Shown here: piece by piece, positions 43,085 to 52,164 of the stretch
Layout of the letters: each line of letters starts with the position of its first letter
Position numbering within the stretch: the stretch's first letter is position 1
Origin: Peribacillus sp. FSL P2-0133
GTDB lineage: Bacteria > Bacillota > Bacilli > Bacillales > DSM-1321
NCBI RefSeq assembly: GCF_037975445.1
Contig: NZ_CP150254.1
Location: 5,392,001 to 5,456,000 of the forward strand
Direction: 5' to 3'
DNA length: 64,000 nt
The notes under the pieces: generated by a model
What the model saw: only the letters and a program-made list of their open reading frames with translations
Databases searched by the model: none
What the model was told of the DNA's origin: nothing
Position numbers and translations under genes: made by a program

Positions 43085-43726
43085 TTAATTTGTATTTGTC
43101 CCTCCGCCATTCAATCCTTCTTTAATCAGCTCGTTGACTTTACTGTTCCAGAGCATTCCCACGTGGTCTACACCGCTAATTTGAACGTTTTTCGCTCCCT
43201 GAAGAATTGAAAGCGAAGTGGGTACAACATAGTCGTTGGTACTGTAAATCGAAGTATAACGGATTTTACGGGTAGGATCTGTACCTACGGGAGCTTTCGA
43301 TGTTACAAATTTGTTTGGAGAACCCAACGTCACCACATCGTTTACCTTGCTTCCGCCGCCATTGAGGAGAATATAAGTCAAGGTATTGATGCCTCCCGCG
43401 CTGTGTCCAATAATATCAACCTTACTCTTTCCTGTTTTCTTTAACACTTCATCTACATAAGGAGCTAGCTGTCTTGCATTATTCAAGCTATTACCCGATT
43501 TATCCACCATTTCGATGGCATATAGTTCATTATCGGACCAGCCTTGTGTTTTCAGGTAATTCTTAATGCTGTTAAAGTTTCCGCTATTACCGCCGGCTCC
43601 GTGAATGAAGATAACTGGATCATGGCTGTTTGTCTGTGCTTTGGAATCAGAAGGCTGAATAGTAACAACAGAAAAAATAATGGCCATGCATGCAATTATT
43701 GAAAGTAACAATCTCTTATTTTTCAT
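43085..43726 (-). CDS. Secreted lipase, LipA/LipB (family I.4) type
   Basis: This small extracellular alpha/beta hydrolase has 213 residues with a signal peptide to about residue 30 (DSKAQT). The catalytic triad is visible: Ser109 in IIGHSAGG, Asp165 in YSTNDYVVP and His188 in VDHVGML; the oxyanion region is FIHGAGGNSGNF (about 40-51). The size and lack of a lid match the minimal Bacillus lipases, though these usually have AHSMGG; GHSAGG here is a variant elbow. The ATG at 43726 follows AGGAGGGAAATA. It appears monocistronic. Confidence 0.88.
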   Translation of the reverse strand: MKNKRLLLSIIACMAIIFSVVTIQPSDSKAQTNSHDPVIFIHGAGGNSGNFNSIKNYLKTQGWSDNELYAIEMVDKSGNSLNNARQLAPYVDEVLKKTGKSKVDIIGHSAGGINTLTYILLNGGGSKVNDVVTLGSPNKFVTSKAPVGTDPTRKIRYTSIYSTNDYVVPTSLSILQGAKNVQISGVDHVGMLWNSKVNELIKEGLNGGGTNTN

Positions 43727-44012
43727 TATTTCCCTCCTATGTGTTTGTCTGCTTTTTTGTTACATTAATTGTCATACATTTTGGAGGGTGAAACAACCGG
43801 CAACTTTTTGTAACACTGGTTACAGCTGGTATTTAACTGGTAAATAAGAGAAAAACTACTTCGCCTTTTTGTTTGGGGACTAATTATGCTTAATATGATT
43901 ACAGATATTATACAGTTTGAAAATGCAAATAAAGTGTTATCATTTAGTGTTCTTATTACTCGAATAGTTTGTTGCATTGCATCTAACTTTTTTAAAGAAC
44001 CTAAGGATTTTT
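43727..44012. other. Intergenic region left of the insertion, with a possible broken short frame
   Basis: No established gene is seen. A frame opening at ATG 43886 runs up to and into the left end of the insertion (see the pseudogene entry). Confidence 0.4.
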
Positions 44013-44026
44013 CTAATAAGGAGTAG
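43886..44026 (+). pseudogene. Short frame interrupted by the insertion (uncertain)
   Basis: ATG 43886 reads 46 codons and stops at the TAG made by the element's left end. Joining the sequence across the 8-bp duplication (continuing at 46688) restores an open frame for about ten more codons. No ribosome site better than GGGGAC is seen and no family is recognised, so it may not be a gene. Confidence 0.2.
44013..44020. repeat. Left target-site duplication of the cassette
   Basis: CTAATAAG, identical and in the same orientation as 46680-46687. Confidence 0.75.
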
Positions 44027-44056
44027 CGTCAGGAAAATGCGGATTTACAACGTTAA
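44024..44056 (+). repeat. Left terminal inverted repeat of the cassette
   Basis: 33 bp starting TAGCGTCAGGAAAATGCGG and ending ACAACGTTAA, exactly complementary to 46645-46677. Confidence 0.95.
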
Positions 44057-44074
44057 AGGAAATGCCAATATAAA

Positions 44075-44114
44075 AAGCCCAATTTCTCAGCATTAAAATT
44101 GAGGAATTGGGCTT
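44075..44114. terminator. Hairpin terminator at the left side of the cassette
   Basis: AAGCCCAATT-T-CTCA pairs with TGAG-G-AATTGGGCTT; A-rich sequence precedes it, giving a T-run on the minus strand where it would end the tetR transcript. Confidence 0.75.
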
Positions 44115-44235
44115 TATTCGTTACTTGTTCCTACTTTACACTCTTACTTGTAAGAGAATAACTTTAATGGTCCTTTTAATTTTCATCATTTACTGATTCC
44201 AATGTTTATTAACAATATGGATGAATGATTTAGAA

Positions 44236-44784
44236 TCATTGCACTTTGTACATTAAATAAATTTGATTTGCAATATAATCTGAACTAAAATGAAGCCCCT
44301 TCGTTATCCACCACATGATGATGCCTACCAATGAAGCTGTTTTAATATCAACCGCGACATAGTCAGCAGGTAAATCCTTTTTGGTATTCTTTCTTCTTGT
44401 TTCTACTAGTTGCTTTAAAAATAAAAACAATTGCTCCTCAAATTGATTCATTTTAAATATAATAAGTAAATAATTTCGATGGATATATAAATAATCAAGA
44501 AATTGTGTTAGTTTTTGTTTTTCTGATAAATCTTTTGCATGTATTAAATCAACAATTTTATTAGAAAGCTCATTTGAAATCTCGTTGGTGATTTGCGTTA
44601 GTAAATCTTGAATATCTTGATAATGTAAGTAAAATGTTGTCCGATTTAATTCTGCTTTGGCTACGACTTTCTGAACCGTTAAGTTTGAAATGGTGGGGTC
44701 CTCACATAAAAGAGAAAAGACGGCATTTTTAAACATTTCTCTTGAACGAATTGTACGAGGATCTTCTTTTTTAGGTGTAGACAT
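44236..44784 (-). CDS. TetR/AcrR-family regulator of the exporter
   Basis: This 182-residue repressor has an N-terminal helix-turn-helix (about 10-60; NLTVQKVVAKAELNRTTFYLHYQDIQDLL) and a C-terminal ligand domain of the TetR_C_8-like type (about 80-180). It is divergent from the MFS gene, with a perfect palindromic operator between them, so local autoregulation is expected. Codon use is AT-rich like the exporter and unlike the chromosome around it, consistent with arrival on the cassette. The ligand is unknown. Confidence 0.9.
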   Translation of the reverse strand: MSTPKKEDPRTIRSREMFKNAVFSLLCEDPTISNLTVQKVVAKAELNRTTFYLHYQDIQDLLTQITNEISNELSNKIVDLIHAKDLSEKQKLTQFLDYLYIHRNYLLIIFKMNQFEEQLFLFLKQLVETRRKNTKKDLPADYVAVDIKTASLVGIIMWWITKGLHFSSDYIANQIYLMYKVQ

Positions 44785-44902
44785 TTTTAACCCCCTTTAT
44801 AGATTTTCCTTTGACTTTCTCAACATCATATATGTTTTATGTCGAGTAGTGAACATTTTAAAAAAAACTGTTCATGGTCAAAGAATATATATCTTGTTAC
44901 TA

Positions 44903-44930
44903 TTGATTTTATCGACACGGTGTCGATAAT
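44903..44930 (+). promoter_or_regulatory. Promoter of the MFS exporter gene
   Basis: TTGATT (44903-44908) and GATAAT (44925-44930) are separated by 16 bp, and the spacer is the palindromic operator. Confidence 0.6.
44909..44929. promoter_or_regulatory. TetR operator, 21-bp palindrome
   Basis: The arms TTATCGACAC and GTGTCGATAA are perfect complements about one central base. The site fills the spacer and overlaps the -10 of the exporter promoter, 29 bp before its start codon. Confidence 0.82.
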
Positions 44931-44957
44931 TTAAGCCTAGAATAAAGGAGTTTATTA

Positions 44958-46412
44958 ATGCAGAAGGAAATAGCGGAAAAAAATAAAAAAATCTTATTAA
45001 TGGTCCTGATTGCTGGCTGTTTTTTATCAACATTAAATCAAACACTATTAAATGTAGCAATGAGTAATTTTATGGAGGTATTTCATGTTACGGCCGCAAC
45101 TGTACAATGGCTATCAACAGGCTTTATGCTCGTAAACGGTATTTTAGTGCCGATTACTGCGTTTTTAATGAAACGTTTTACAACAAGGCAGCTGTTTATT
45201 AGCTCGATGTTCTTTTTGTTCATGGGGACTGTGCTATGTGCCTGTGCCATGAACTTTAGCATTCTGTTAACAGGAAGAATGATTCAAGCAATTGGGGCAG
45301 GAATTATTATGCCACTAATGATGACGGTTATTTTGTATTTATACCCGAGTGAAAAGCGTGGAAGTATTATGGGAACTATCGGCTTTGCCATAATTTTTGC
45401 CCCAGCCATCGCTCCAACAATATCTGGCTTTATCATTGAATATGTATCATGGAGATGGCTATTTATTGGATTAACTCCACTCGTATTAATCGTCATTATT
45501 CTTGCTATTAAATATTTAATGAATGTTGCAGACACAACAAAAGCAAAATTAGATATCGTAAGTGTCATTTTATCAATGATTGGCTTTGGTTGTATTTTAT
45601 TTGGATTTAGTAGTGCAGGAAGCAAAGGATGGACACATCCAGTTGTTATTACAACAATCATCATCGGAATAATCGTTACAACTCTATTCTGTTTACGTCA
45701 AATAAAGTCTAACGATCCATTATTAAACTTATCCGTATTTAAGTATAAAATTTTCACTCTTACCTCAGTCATTAACATACTCATTACGATGATTATGTAT
45801 GCCGATCTAATTCTTTTACCAATTTACTTGCAAAATGGACGAGGTTTTACCGCATTTGAATCAGGTCTACTTCTATTACCTGGAGCCGTGATTAATGCCT
45901 TCTTATCACCTGTCACAGGTAAAATGTATGATAAATACGGGGCGAAACCACTCTTTATTACAGGTTTAGTATTTATCATTATTACGATGTGGGGTGCAAT
46001 TGATTTGACCGAATCCACAACTTATATGTATTTAATGGTTCGTACCATTATTTTACGAATTGGATTAAATTTCATTTCGATGCCTTTAAATACAGCAGGG
46101 CTGAATGCTTTACCCAGAGAATTGGGTTCACATGGTTCAGCAGTAAATAATACCATTCGCCAATTAGCAGGTGCTATAGGAACAGCAGTTATCATCACAG
46201 TGTATACAATTCAAGCAACTTCGCATGCTTCTCAGTTATCCATTGAAAATGGAGACATTTCAGCTATACAACTAGCGAAATTATCTTCTATCTTCAGCTC
46301 AAGTGACGCCTATGTATTTATGTTATTTGTATCTTTTGTAGCATTAATTTTTGCATGTTTAATGCCTAAAAAAGTAGCCATTCAAAAATACGAAAGTGAA
46401 TCACATAACTAA
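44958..46412 (+). CDS. MFS multidrug exporter, DHA2 (EmrB/LmrB/QacA) type
   Basis: This proton-driven drug exporter has 484 residues and about 14 membrane helices. The family signatures are seen: ATVQWLSTGFMLVNGILVP near 37-55 (motif D1), RLFISS-like loop followed by GRMIQAIGAGIIMPL near 100-116 (motif C-like), and GTIGFAIIFAPAIAPTISGFI near 140-160. AT-rich codon use sets it apart from its neighbours. It starts behind AATAAAGGAG, is controlled by the adjacent TetR and has its own terminator. The substrate range cannot be predicted; lincosamides, dyes or host antimicrobials are typical for the family. Confidence 0.92.
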   Translation: MQKEIAEKNKKILLMVLIAGCFLSTLNQTLLNVAMSNFMEVFHVTAATVQWLSTGFMLVNGILVPITAFLMKRFTTRQLFISSMFFLFMGTVLCACAMNFSILLTGRMIQAIGAGIIMPLMMTVILYLYPSEKRGSIMGTIGFAIIFAPAIAPTISGFIIEYVSWRWLFIGLTPLVLIVIILAIKYLMNVADTTKAKLDIVSVILSMIGFGCILFGFSSAGSKGWTHPVVITTIIIGIIVTTLFCLRQIKSNDPLLNLSVFKYKIFTLTSVINILITMIMYADLILLPIYLQNGRGFTAFESGLLLLPGAVINAFLSPVTGKMYDKYGAKPLFITGLVFIIITMWGAIDLTESTTYMYLMVRTIILRIGLNFISMPLNTAGLNALPRELGSHGSAVNNTIRQLAGAIGTAVIITVYTIQATSHASQLSIENGDISAIQLAKLSSIFSSSDAYVFMLFVSFVALIFACLMPKKVAIQKYESESHN

Positions 46413-46447
46413 AATAGTCAACATTATTATTTAATGTATTTAAAATG

Positions 46448-46487
46448 AAAGCATATCTGAGAAATCTCAGATATGCTTTGTTATTTT
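46448..46487 (+). terminator. Terminator of the MFS gene
   Basis: AAAGCATATCTGAGA and TCTCAGATATGCTTT form a perfect 15-bp stem with a two-base separator, followed by GTTATTTTT. Confidence 0.9.
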
Positions 46488-46644
46488 TCAGATATTGCAA
46501 TTCCATATCATTCATCTCGGGTTAGGTAATTTTAATGGTGACTTTTACATCATATATCTACTTTAGGATGGGATCATATTAATTTACGGGATTAATTCAG
46601 AGAAAATGATCACCCTAGACTCTTTAAAAGCCATTAAAACTTTC
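46488..46644. other. Non-coding right end of the cassette
   Basis: This AT-rich sequence between the exporter terminator and the right inverted repeat has no gene or strong signal. Confidence 0.5.
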
Positions 46645-46677
46645 TTAACGTTGTAAATCCGCATTTTCCTGACGCTA
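46645..46677 (-). repeat. Right terminal inverted repeat of the cassette
   Basis: Exact reverse complement of 44024-44056. Confidence 0.95.
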
Positions 46678-46679
46678 TC

Positions 46680-46687
46680 CTAATAAG
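46680..46687. repeat. Right target-site duplication of the cassette
   Basis: CTAATAAG, matching 44013-44020. Confidence 0.75.
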
Positions 46688-46775
46688 TGTTGCTTTATTA
46701 TAAATTATCAATCTTTTTTATAAAACCACAATAAGTGAGGTAACGTTAACTTTGTGGAAGCATATTATTGCACAA

Positions 46776-46823
46776 CAAAAAAGGAAGCATAACCCTGCAT
46801 TTTATGAAAAGGTTACGCTTCCT
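46776..46823 (-). terminator. Second, backup terminator downstream of ssrA
   Basis: On the minus strand AGGAAGCGTAACC pairs with GGTTATGCTTCCT (one G-T) and T6 follows. Confidence 0.75.
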
Positions 46824-46830
46824 GTTATAT

Positions 46831-46863
46831 AAAATAAAAAACCACCAATATATGTATTGGTGG
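46831..46863 (-). terminator. Terminator overlapping the 3' end of tmRNA
   Basis: CCACCAATA and TATTGGTGG form a perfect stem whose left arm on the minus strand contains the terminal CCA of tmRNA, followed by TTTTTTATTTTAT. Confidence 0.85.
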
Positions 46864-47219
46864 AGACGGTGGGAGTCGAACCCACGTCCAGACATAACGG
46901 CACTTAAGCTTCTACGAGTGTAGTCGATATATTCGCATTTCGCGAACTCATTAGCCTATCGACAGGCGGCAGAGCAGCTAGTCTGATTGGTCTCTTCCTT
47001 CATCCTCAGACGGTGGATTCCGGCGTATCCCACTTAGAGTGAGTCCCTTACCCTACCACGTGGGCCATGGAGGGAGGAACAGCTATCGACTGTTATTAAG
47101 CAGCGAAAGCTAGGTTGTTGTTTTGTTTGCCAGTTATAGGCGTTGACGTTTTAACGAGGCCGATCCCCTCGACTCGCAACTTAAGCTCGAACTATCCCTG
47201 TCGAATCCGTAACGTCCCC
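46858..47219 (-). ncRNA. ssrA: Transfer-messenger RNA (tmRNA, 10Sa RNA)
   Basis: The 5' end GGGGACG pairs with CGTCTCC ahead of the encoded ACCA 3' end, making the tRNA-like acceptor; GGTTCGACTCCCACC is the T-arm. The tag frame lies at 47131-47099 and reads GKQNNNLAFAA followed by two TAA stops; with the initial non-templated Ala the tag is AGKQNNNLAFAA. It rescues stalled ribosomes together with SmpB, encoded just upstream on the same strand. Confidence 0.97.
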
Positions 47220-47295
47220 ATGATAGAAATGGAGCGTACGAGAGAAGAATAGTCAGCAAGTTGGCTGATATTCAATTGTCATCGGTACAGGATTA

Positions 47296-47323
47296 ATTAT
47301 AACAGATTGGTCCAAAAAATCAA
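47296..47323 (-). promoter_or_regulatory. Promoter of ssrA
   Basis: TTGATT (47323-47318) and a perfect TATAAT (47301-47296) are 16 bp apart on the minus strand, about 75 bp before the mature 5' end, so a precursor must be trimmed. Confidence 0.7.
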
Positions 47324-47342
47324 TTGTAAGGTCTTGGCAGTT

Positions 47343-47810
47343 TTACATCTTCTGACGATCACGGAAAGCACGTTCAATATCACGCTTCGCTTCCTTCTTC
47401 TTAAGGTCATCACGCTTGTCATATTGTTTCTTCCCTTTTCCAAGTCCGATTAAAATTTTGGCAAAGCCATTCTTTAAATACATTTTCAACGGGACGATGG
47501 TGTAACCTGTTTCCTTTGTTTCACCGATCAGTTTACTGATTTCTTTCTTATGCAAAAGAAGCTTCCGTGTCCGCAACGGGTCATGGTTAAACTGGTTTCC
47601 CTGCTCATAAGGGCTGACATGCATATTATGAAGATAAATTTCACCATTTTCTATTTTAGCAAAGGCATCCTTCAAATTCACTCGGGCCGCACGGATTGCT
47701 TTGATTTCGGTCCCTTTTAAAACGATTCCCGCTTCAAACGTTTGTTCAATAAAAAAATCATGATAAGCTTTTTTATTTTGTGCTAGTTGTTTACCTGAGC
47801 CTTTTGGCAT
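47343..47810 (-). CDS. smpB: SsrA-binding protein SmpB
   Basis: SmpB binds tmRNA and brings it to stalled ribosomes. The 155-residue protein shows the family blocks [27 protein letters not shown] and [12 protein letters not shown], and a basic C-terminal tail ([27 protein letters not shown]) that enters the mRNA channel. It lies between rnr and ssrA, the conserved Bacillus order. Confidence 0.97.
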   Translation of the reverse strand: MPKGSGKQLAQNKKAYHDFFIEQTFEAGIVLKGTEIKAIRAARVNLKDAFAKIENGEIYLHNMHVSPYEQGNQFNHDPLRTRKLLLHKKEISKLIGETKETGYTIVPLKMYLKNGFAKILIGLGKGKKQYDKRDDLKKKEAKRDIERAFRDRQKM

Positions 47811-47878
47811 CTAACTCTCCCCTTTTTTACATCCAATCGCGGCGAGAGGATGAAATGATCATCCCCACGCCTGAATCT

Positions 47879-50236
47879 TTATCTCTTTTTTGGTTTTCTC
47901 TTGCGCTTGGCAGCTGGCGCATTTTCAAAGAATTTTTTCTTATTTTTCGATTTTCTTCCAGAAGAAGCCGAATCTCCATTACGGTCGCCGCCTTTTCCTT
48001 CCTTACGTCCCCCATTGCCGCCTCGGCCGCGTTTGCGTTCACCTGAATTGGCTTTGAATATTTTCTTCTCGCCAGATGGACGCGGACGGCTTACCTTCAT
48101 GCCGATGATTTCAAAATCGATTGCGCGTTCCTCTTTATTAACGTTGGAAACACGTACGTCGATCTCATCGCCAATCCGGAACACATTACCGGTACGCTCC
48201 CCGATCATTGCAAGCTGACGCTCATCGAAGCGGTAATAATCATCTGTCATGAAGCTGACATGGACAAGTCCTTCAATGGTGTTAGGCAACTCGACAAACA
48301 TCCCGAAATTCGTAACCGAACCAATGATCCCGGTATATTCTTCGCCAATTTTATCCAGCATATATTCCGCTTTCTTCAGATCATCCGTTTCCCGTTCAGC
48401 ATCGACTGAGCGACGTTCACGTTTCGATGTATGATCGGCAATCTCAGGTAAATTGGCATTCCATTTCTCCTTCGTAGCTTCATCCATTTTACCTTCCACC
48501 AAGTAGGTCCTGATCAACCTGTGCACGATCAAATCCGGGTAACGGCGAATCGGCGATGTGAAATGTGTATAAAACTCAGCAGATAAACCAAAGTGACCTA
48601 AGCTCTCCGGATCATATTTCGCCTGTTGCATGGAACGAAGCATGACGGTTGAAATGACCGTTTCTTCCGGTTTACCGGCAACTGCCTCAATGATTTCCTG
48701 TAACGCCTTAGGATGGACGTCATTGGCCGATCCCCGTACAATATATCCGAAATTCGTAATGAATTCGAAGAAACGCTGCAGTTTTTCCGGCTTTGGATCT
48801 TCATGAATACGGTAGATGAACGGAACGTCAAGACGGTGAAAATGCTCTGCAACGGTTTCATTTGCCGCAAGCATGAACTCTTCAATCAGCTTTTCCGCAA
48901 CCGACCTTTCACGTAAAACCACATCAGTCGGATGGCCCTCTTCATCAACGATGACTCTCGCTTCATTGAAATCAAAGTCGATCGCACCGCGGTTCATCCG
49001 GTTTTTACGAAGGATGGCCGCTAACTTCTCCATGTCCTGGAACATTGGCACCAACGCTTCATAGCGTTCGAGCTGTTCTTCATCTTTATCCACAAGGATT
49101 TTGTTCACATTGCCATATGTCATACGTTCCGTCGTCTTAATGACACTTTCAAAAATCTCATGATTGACGACTTTGCCATCTGGCGTGATTTCCATTTCAC
49201 AAGAGAGTGTAAAACGATCGACTTGTGGGTTCAAGGAACAAATGCCATTCGATAAACGATGCGGGATCATTGGAATGACCCTGTCCACCAAATATACGCT
49301 CGTCCCTCTTTCCAAAGCTTCCTTATCGATTGGAGATCCTTCCTCCACATAATGGCTGACATCAGCAATATGAACACCTAGCTTGTAATTGCCATTTTCA
49401 AGTTTAGAAACAGTGACGGCGTCATCCAGGTCCTTTGCATCCGCACCATCAATTGTGACCAAAACATCATTGCGCAAATCCCTGCGGCTGCCAATTTCAC
49501 TTTCTTGAATGGTATCCGAAACGGCATTGGCTTGCTCCATTACGTCTTCCGGGAACTCCATCGGCAAACCATATTTGTGGATCACGGAAAGAATATCCAC
49601 GCCAGGGTCATTTTTATGCCCCAGAATCTCAATGACTTCGCCTTCAGCACTTATGCGTCCTTCAGGATAGGAAGTAAGCTTGACGACAACCTTATGGCCC
49701 TCTACCGCGCCATGTGAAGCGTGCTGTGGGATGAAGATATCGCTTGCGATTTTTTTATCATCAGGGATGACGAAACCAAAACTTTTACTTTCGGAGTATG
49801 TACCGACCACTTGTGTAATTCCGCGTTCAAGTATTCTGATGACCGTGCCTTCTTGCCTTGAGCCCGATGTTTCCGAAGACACTCGTACCATGACGACATC
49901 TCCATGCATCGCTGTGCCCGTTTCATTTGGCGGAATGAAAATATCATCCATTCCTGGGTTATCGTCAGGTGTCACAAATGCGAATCCCTTTGCATGTCCC
50001 GTTAATTTACCGCGGAACAAATTCATTTTTTGCGGCAGGCCGTAACGATTGCTTCTCGTTCTGACTACCAATCCTTTTTCTTCCATTTTTACTAAAGCCT
50101 TAACGAAATTCTTGAAATCTGCCGAGTCTTCGATTTTCAAAGCCTCTTCCAGTTCTTGTACCGTTAACGGCTTATACGCTTCATCCGTCATGTATGTCAG
50201 AAGCTTATTAATATGTTCTTGAATGTTATCTTCCAT
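47879..50236 (-). CDS. rnr: Ribonuclease R
   Basis: This processive 3'-5' exoribonuclease acts on structured RNA and, with tmRNA-SmpB, on non-stop mRNA. It has 785 residues: an N-terminal winged helix (about 1-70), two cold-shock OB domains (about 80-230), the RNB catalytic domain (about 255-585) with the metal-binding aspartates in [14 protein letters not shown], an S1 domain (about 630-710) and a long Lys/Arg/Gly-rich tail (about 715-785). It is co-directional with secG, the esterase gene and smpB. Confidence 0.97.
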   Translation of the reverse strand: MEDNIQEHINKLLTYMTDEAYKPLTVQELEEALKIEDSADFKNFVKALVKMEEKGLVVRTRSNRYGLPQKMNLFRGKLTGHAKGFAFVTPDDNPGMDDIFIPPNETGTAMHGDVVMVRVSSETSGSRQEGTVIRILERGITQVVGTYSESKSFGFVIPDDKKIASDIFIPQHASHGAVEGHKVVVKLTSYPEGRISAEGEVIEILGHKNDPGVDILSVIHKYGLPMEFPEDVMEQANAVSDTIQESEIGSRRDLRNDVLVTIDGADAKDLDDAVTVSKLENGNYKLGVHIADVSHYVEEGSPIDKEALERGTSVYLVDRVIPMIPHRLSNGICSLNPQVDRFTLSCEMEITPDGKVVNHEIFESVIKTTERMTYGNVNKILVDKDEEQLERYEALVPMFQDMEKLAAILRKNRMNRGAIDFDFNEARVIVDEEGHPTDVVLRERSVAEKLIEEFMLAANETVAEHFHRLDVPFIYRIHEDPKPEKLQRFFEFITNFGYIVRGSANDVHPKALQEIIEAVAGKPEETVISTVMLRSMQQAKYDPESLGHFGLSAEFYTHFTSPIRRYPDLIVHRLIRTYLVEGKMDEATKEKWNANLPEIADHTSKRERRSVDAERETDDLKKAEYMLDKIGEEYTGIIGSVTNFGMFVELPNTIEGLVHVSFMTDDYYRFDERQLAMIGERTGNVFRIGDEIDVRVSNVNKEERAIDFEIIGMKVSRPRPSGEKKIFKANSGERKRGRGGNGGRKEGKGGDRNGDSASSGRKSKNKKKFFENAPAAKRKRKPKKR

Positions 50237-50269
50237 GAAAACCCTCCTATTCAGGGTATAATAAATTTG

Positions 50270-51016
50270 TTATTCGGACCAATCCAGACTTTCTAAAAAT
50301 TCCAATACATCTTCATGCAACTGGTCTTTTTCTTTATCAAGTGTTATGACATGGCCGGATTCTTCATACCACTTGATTCGTTTGACCGGTGATTCAATGG
50401 AATCAATAATAATATCGGCACTTTTTGGATTGATAACATCATCATGCCGGCCCTGCACGACAAATGTCGGAGCGTAAATAAGGTCGACGTGCTCTCTTAC
50501 ATCCGTTATCAATTCCTGAAGGGCTTTCAATGTATTCATCGGTTTATCGGCAAGGAGGTCCATTTCAAGCTCTATTTGCTCTTGAGTTTTCCCTTCATAC
50601 TTCTTAAATTCTCTGGCGTACTCCAATACTCCTTTAAACATCATTTCTTCACTTTTAATATGCATAGGCGCACACATTGATACGATACCCTTTATAGGTA
50701 CAGTGTAACCTAATTTAAGAGAAAATACGCCTCCTAATGAGAGTCCGGCAACAGCAATTTCTTCATGGCCTTTGCTTTTCAGAAAATCATAGGCCATCAT
50801 GACATCTTTCCACCAATCTTCCGGACCCGTTTTCACCAGTTCTTCTGGCGGAACGCCATGCCCTTTATAGTGCGGGGCGTGGCAGGTGTATCCCTGTTTC
50901 TCCAAGTAACGGCCCAGCATCCGTACATCCGCCGAATTTCCCGTAAATCCATGTAAAAGTAAGACAGCCCTTTTTCCGCCTTCAAAAGTAAAGGGCTGCT
51001 GCAGCTTGATTTTCAT
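50270..51016 (-). CDS. est: Carboxylesterase (Est30/YvaK type)
   Basis: This soluble alpha/beta-hydrolase of 248 residues acts on short acyl esters and monoglycerides. Triad: Ser in AGLSLGG (about 95), Asp in GRHDDVI (about 195) and His in SGHVITLD (about 224); the oxyanion motif is LLHGFTGN. It lies between secG and rnr in a grouping conserved in Bacillus; the metabolic role is not known. Confidence 0.93.
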   Translation of the reverse strand: MKIKLQQPFTFEGGKRAVLLLHGFTGNSADVRMLGRYLEKQGYTCHAPHYKGHGVPPEELVKTGPEDWWKDVMMAYDFLKSKGHEEIAVAGLSLGGVFSLKLGYTVPIKGIVSMCAPMHIKSEEMMFKGVLEYAREFKKYEGKTQEQIELEMDLLADKPMNTLKALQELITDVREHVDLIYAPTFVVQGRHDDVINPKSADIIIDSIESPVKRIKWYEESGHVITLDKEKDQLHEDVLEFLESLDWSE

Positions 51017-51115
51017 GACTTCAAACTCCTTTATCAGTAAATAGAATTCAAAATATCCCTATCCTATAATTAAGTACTAAAATCACTATATCTATTCATG
51101 CAACTATTGTGCAAA

Positions 51116-51143
51116 GAAAAAAGCCTAGCTAATTAGCTAGACT
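51116..51143 (-). terminator. Hairpin between secG and the esterase gene
   Basis: AGTCTAGCTAATTAGCTAGGCT is a near-perfect palindrome by description (arms CTAGCTAA/TTAGCTAG) followed on the minus strand by TTTTTTC. Confidence 0.75.
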
Positions 51144-51156
51144 CATTTTTGATCCA

Positions 51157-51390
51157 TTACACATCAAAGAAAGCAACAAGTAAAGTTAAAGCAAAGAATA
51201 AAATCGCCAATACTATCGTTGCACGATGTAAAACTAGGTCCAAACCGCGTGCCTTTTGCTTTCCGAATAGCTGCTCAGCACCGCCGGCAATCGCACCCGA
51301 TAAACCTGCACTCTTACCTGATTGAAGCAATACCGTCACAATGAGGGCGATACTGACAATCACTAAAAGCGTTATGAGAAATGCATGCAT
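51157..51390 (-). CDS. secG: Preprotein translocase subunit SecG
   Basis: This small subunit of the SecYEG channel has 77 residues, with two membrane helices (about 2-22 and 53-73) joined by the conserved loop [23 protein letters not shown]. The ATG at 51390 follows AGGAGGTGTAATTGC; the longer frame is spurious. It heads the secG-est-rnr-smpB-ssrA cluster. Confidence 0.96.
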   Translation of the reverse strand: MHAFLITLLVIVSIALIVTVLLQSGKSAGLSGAIAGGAEQLFGKQKARGLDLVLHRATIVLAILFFALTLLVAFFDV

Positions 51391-51566
51391 GCAATTACAC
51401 CTCCTGAAGAACCAATAAACAATTACTTTAACTTTACCACACCCAATAAATATCCACAATCTTTGTTATACTATGATGGTAAGAATTCCTAAAAACCCAT
51501 AGTCATTTATTTCTTTTTGAAACAAAGTTTGAGATAATTTGCATAAATAGAGAAAGAGGTGTCAAC

Positions 51567-52109
51567 ATGTTTAAGTCCATACTTCGGATTCTTGATCTCC
51601 TGACCATCCTATTCTCGGCGGTTGCCGGCTATTCTTTATGGACAGGCGGAAGCAATCTTATCAGTGTCCTATTAATTATCCTATCACCAATTTTATTGCT
51701 GCTGGCAAAGTATCACGGAAATCGATACTTATTATTTGCTGCATATATCACGACAACCGTTTATTTTACTGCTATTATTTATAATGGACTTTCCAATAGC
51801 GGTACCGATTTTTTCCAATCCAACTTCCATGTCCTCCTGATCGGGGCAGCAGCCGCCTTGCTGAGCGTCATAGCAGCGGTCATTGGGTTTGGGACAAATA
51901 CCCTTACGATTCTTTGGTTATCGCTTCACGCCCTTGTCACATTCGAGACAATCAGGATGTCATCTGGTTTCCTTTCGAACTTTTGGTCTGATCCCGTCGT
52001 GCAAACCGCAGTTCGTAATGATTATCCGTTTTTATTGATGGTCGTCTGGATTGGCTTATTTCTAGATAAATATCAAAGTGAATTAACAAGGGATTACTTA
52101 TCACGATAA
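51567..52109 (+). CDS. Integral membrane protein of unknown function (180 aa)
   Basis: This protein has five to six predicted helices (about 7-24, 31-47, 54-72, 87-106, 110-126 and 153-168) and almost no soluble part. I recognise no family or motif. The ATG follows AGAAAGAGGTG. It lies 55 bp ahead of the carboxypeptidase gene and may be co-transcribed with it, so a cell-envelope role is possible. Confidence 0.6.
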   Translation: MFKSILRILDLLTILFSAVAGYSLWTGGSNLISVLLIILSPILLLLAKYHGNRYLLFAAYITTTVYFTAIIYNGLSNSGTDFFQSNFHVLLIGAAAALLSVIAAVIGFGTNTLTILWLSLHALVTFETIRMSSGFLSNFWSDPVVQTAVRNDYPFLLMVVWIGLFLDKYQSELTRDYLSR

Positions 52110-52164
52110 TTTTTCAAAACTACTTTTATTGGAAATCTTATATTAAAAGCAAGGGGCCTTTCAA

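Larger units (their letters stand above)
44021..46679. mobile_element. Transposase-less cassette with terminal inverted repeats (MIC-like), carrying tetR and an MDR exporter
   Basis: The element is bounded by perfect 33-bp inverted repeats (44024-44056 and 46645-46677), each within 2-3 bp of an 8-bp direct repeat CTAATAAG (44013-44020 and 46680-46687), the expected target-site duplication. The interior holds only a TetR gene and a divergent MFS exporter with their promoters and terminators; no transposase or recombinase frame exists. Base composition is visibly more AT-rich than the flanks. This is the plan of a mobile insertion cassette, known in Bacillus for IS231 derivatives, that would be moved by a transposase supplied elsewhere. 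The IS family of the ends is not identified. Confidence 0.8.
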
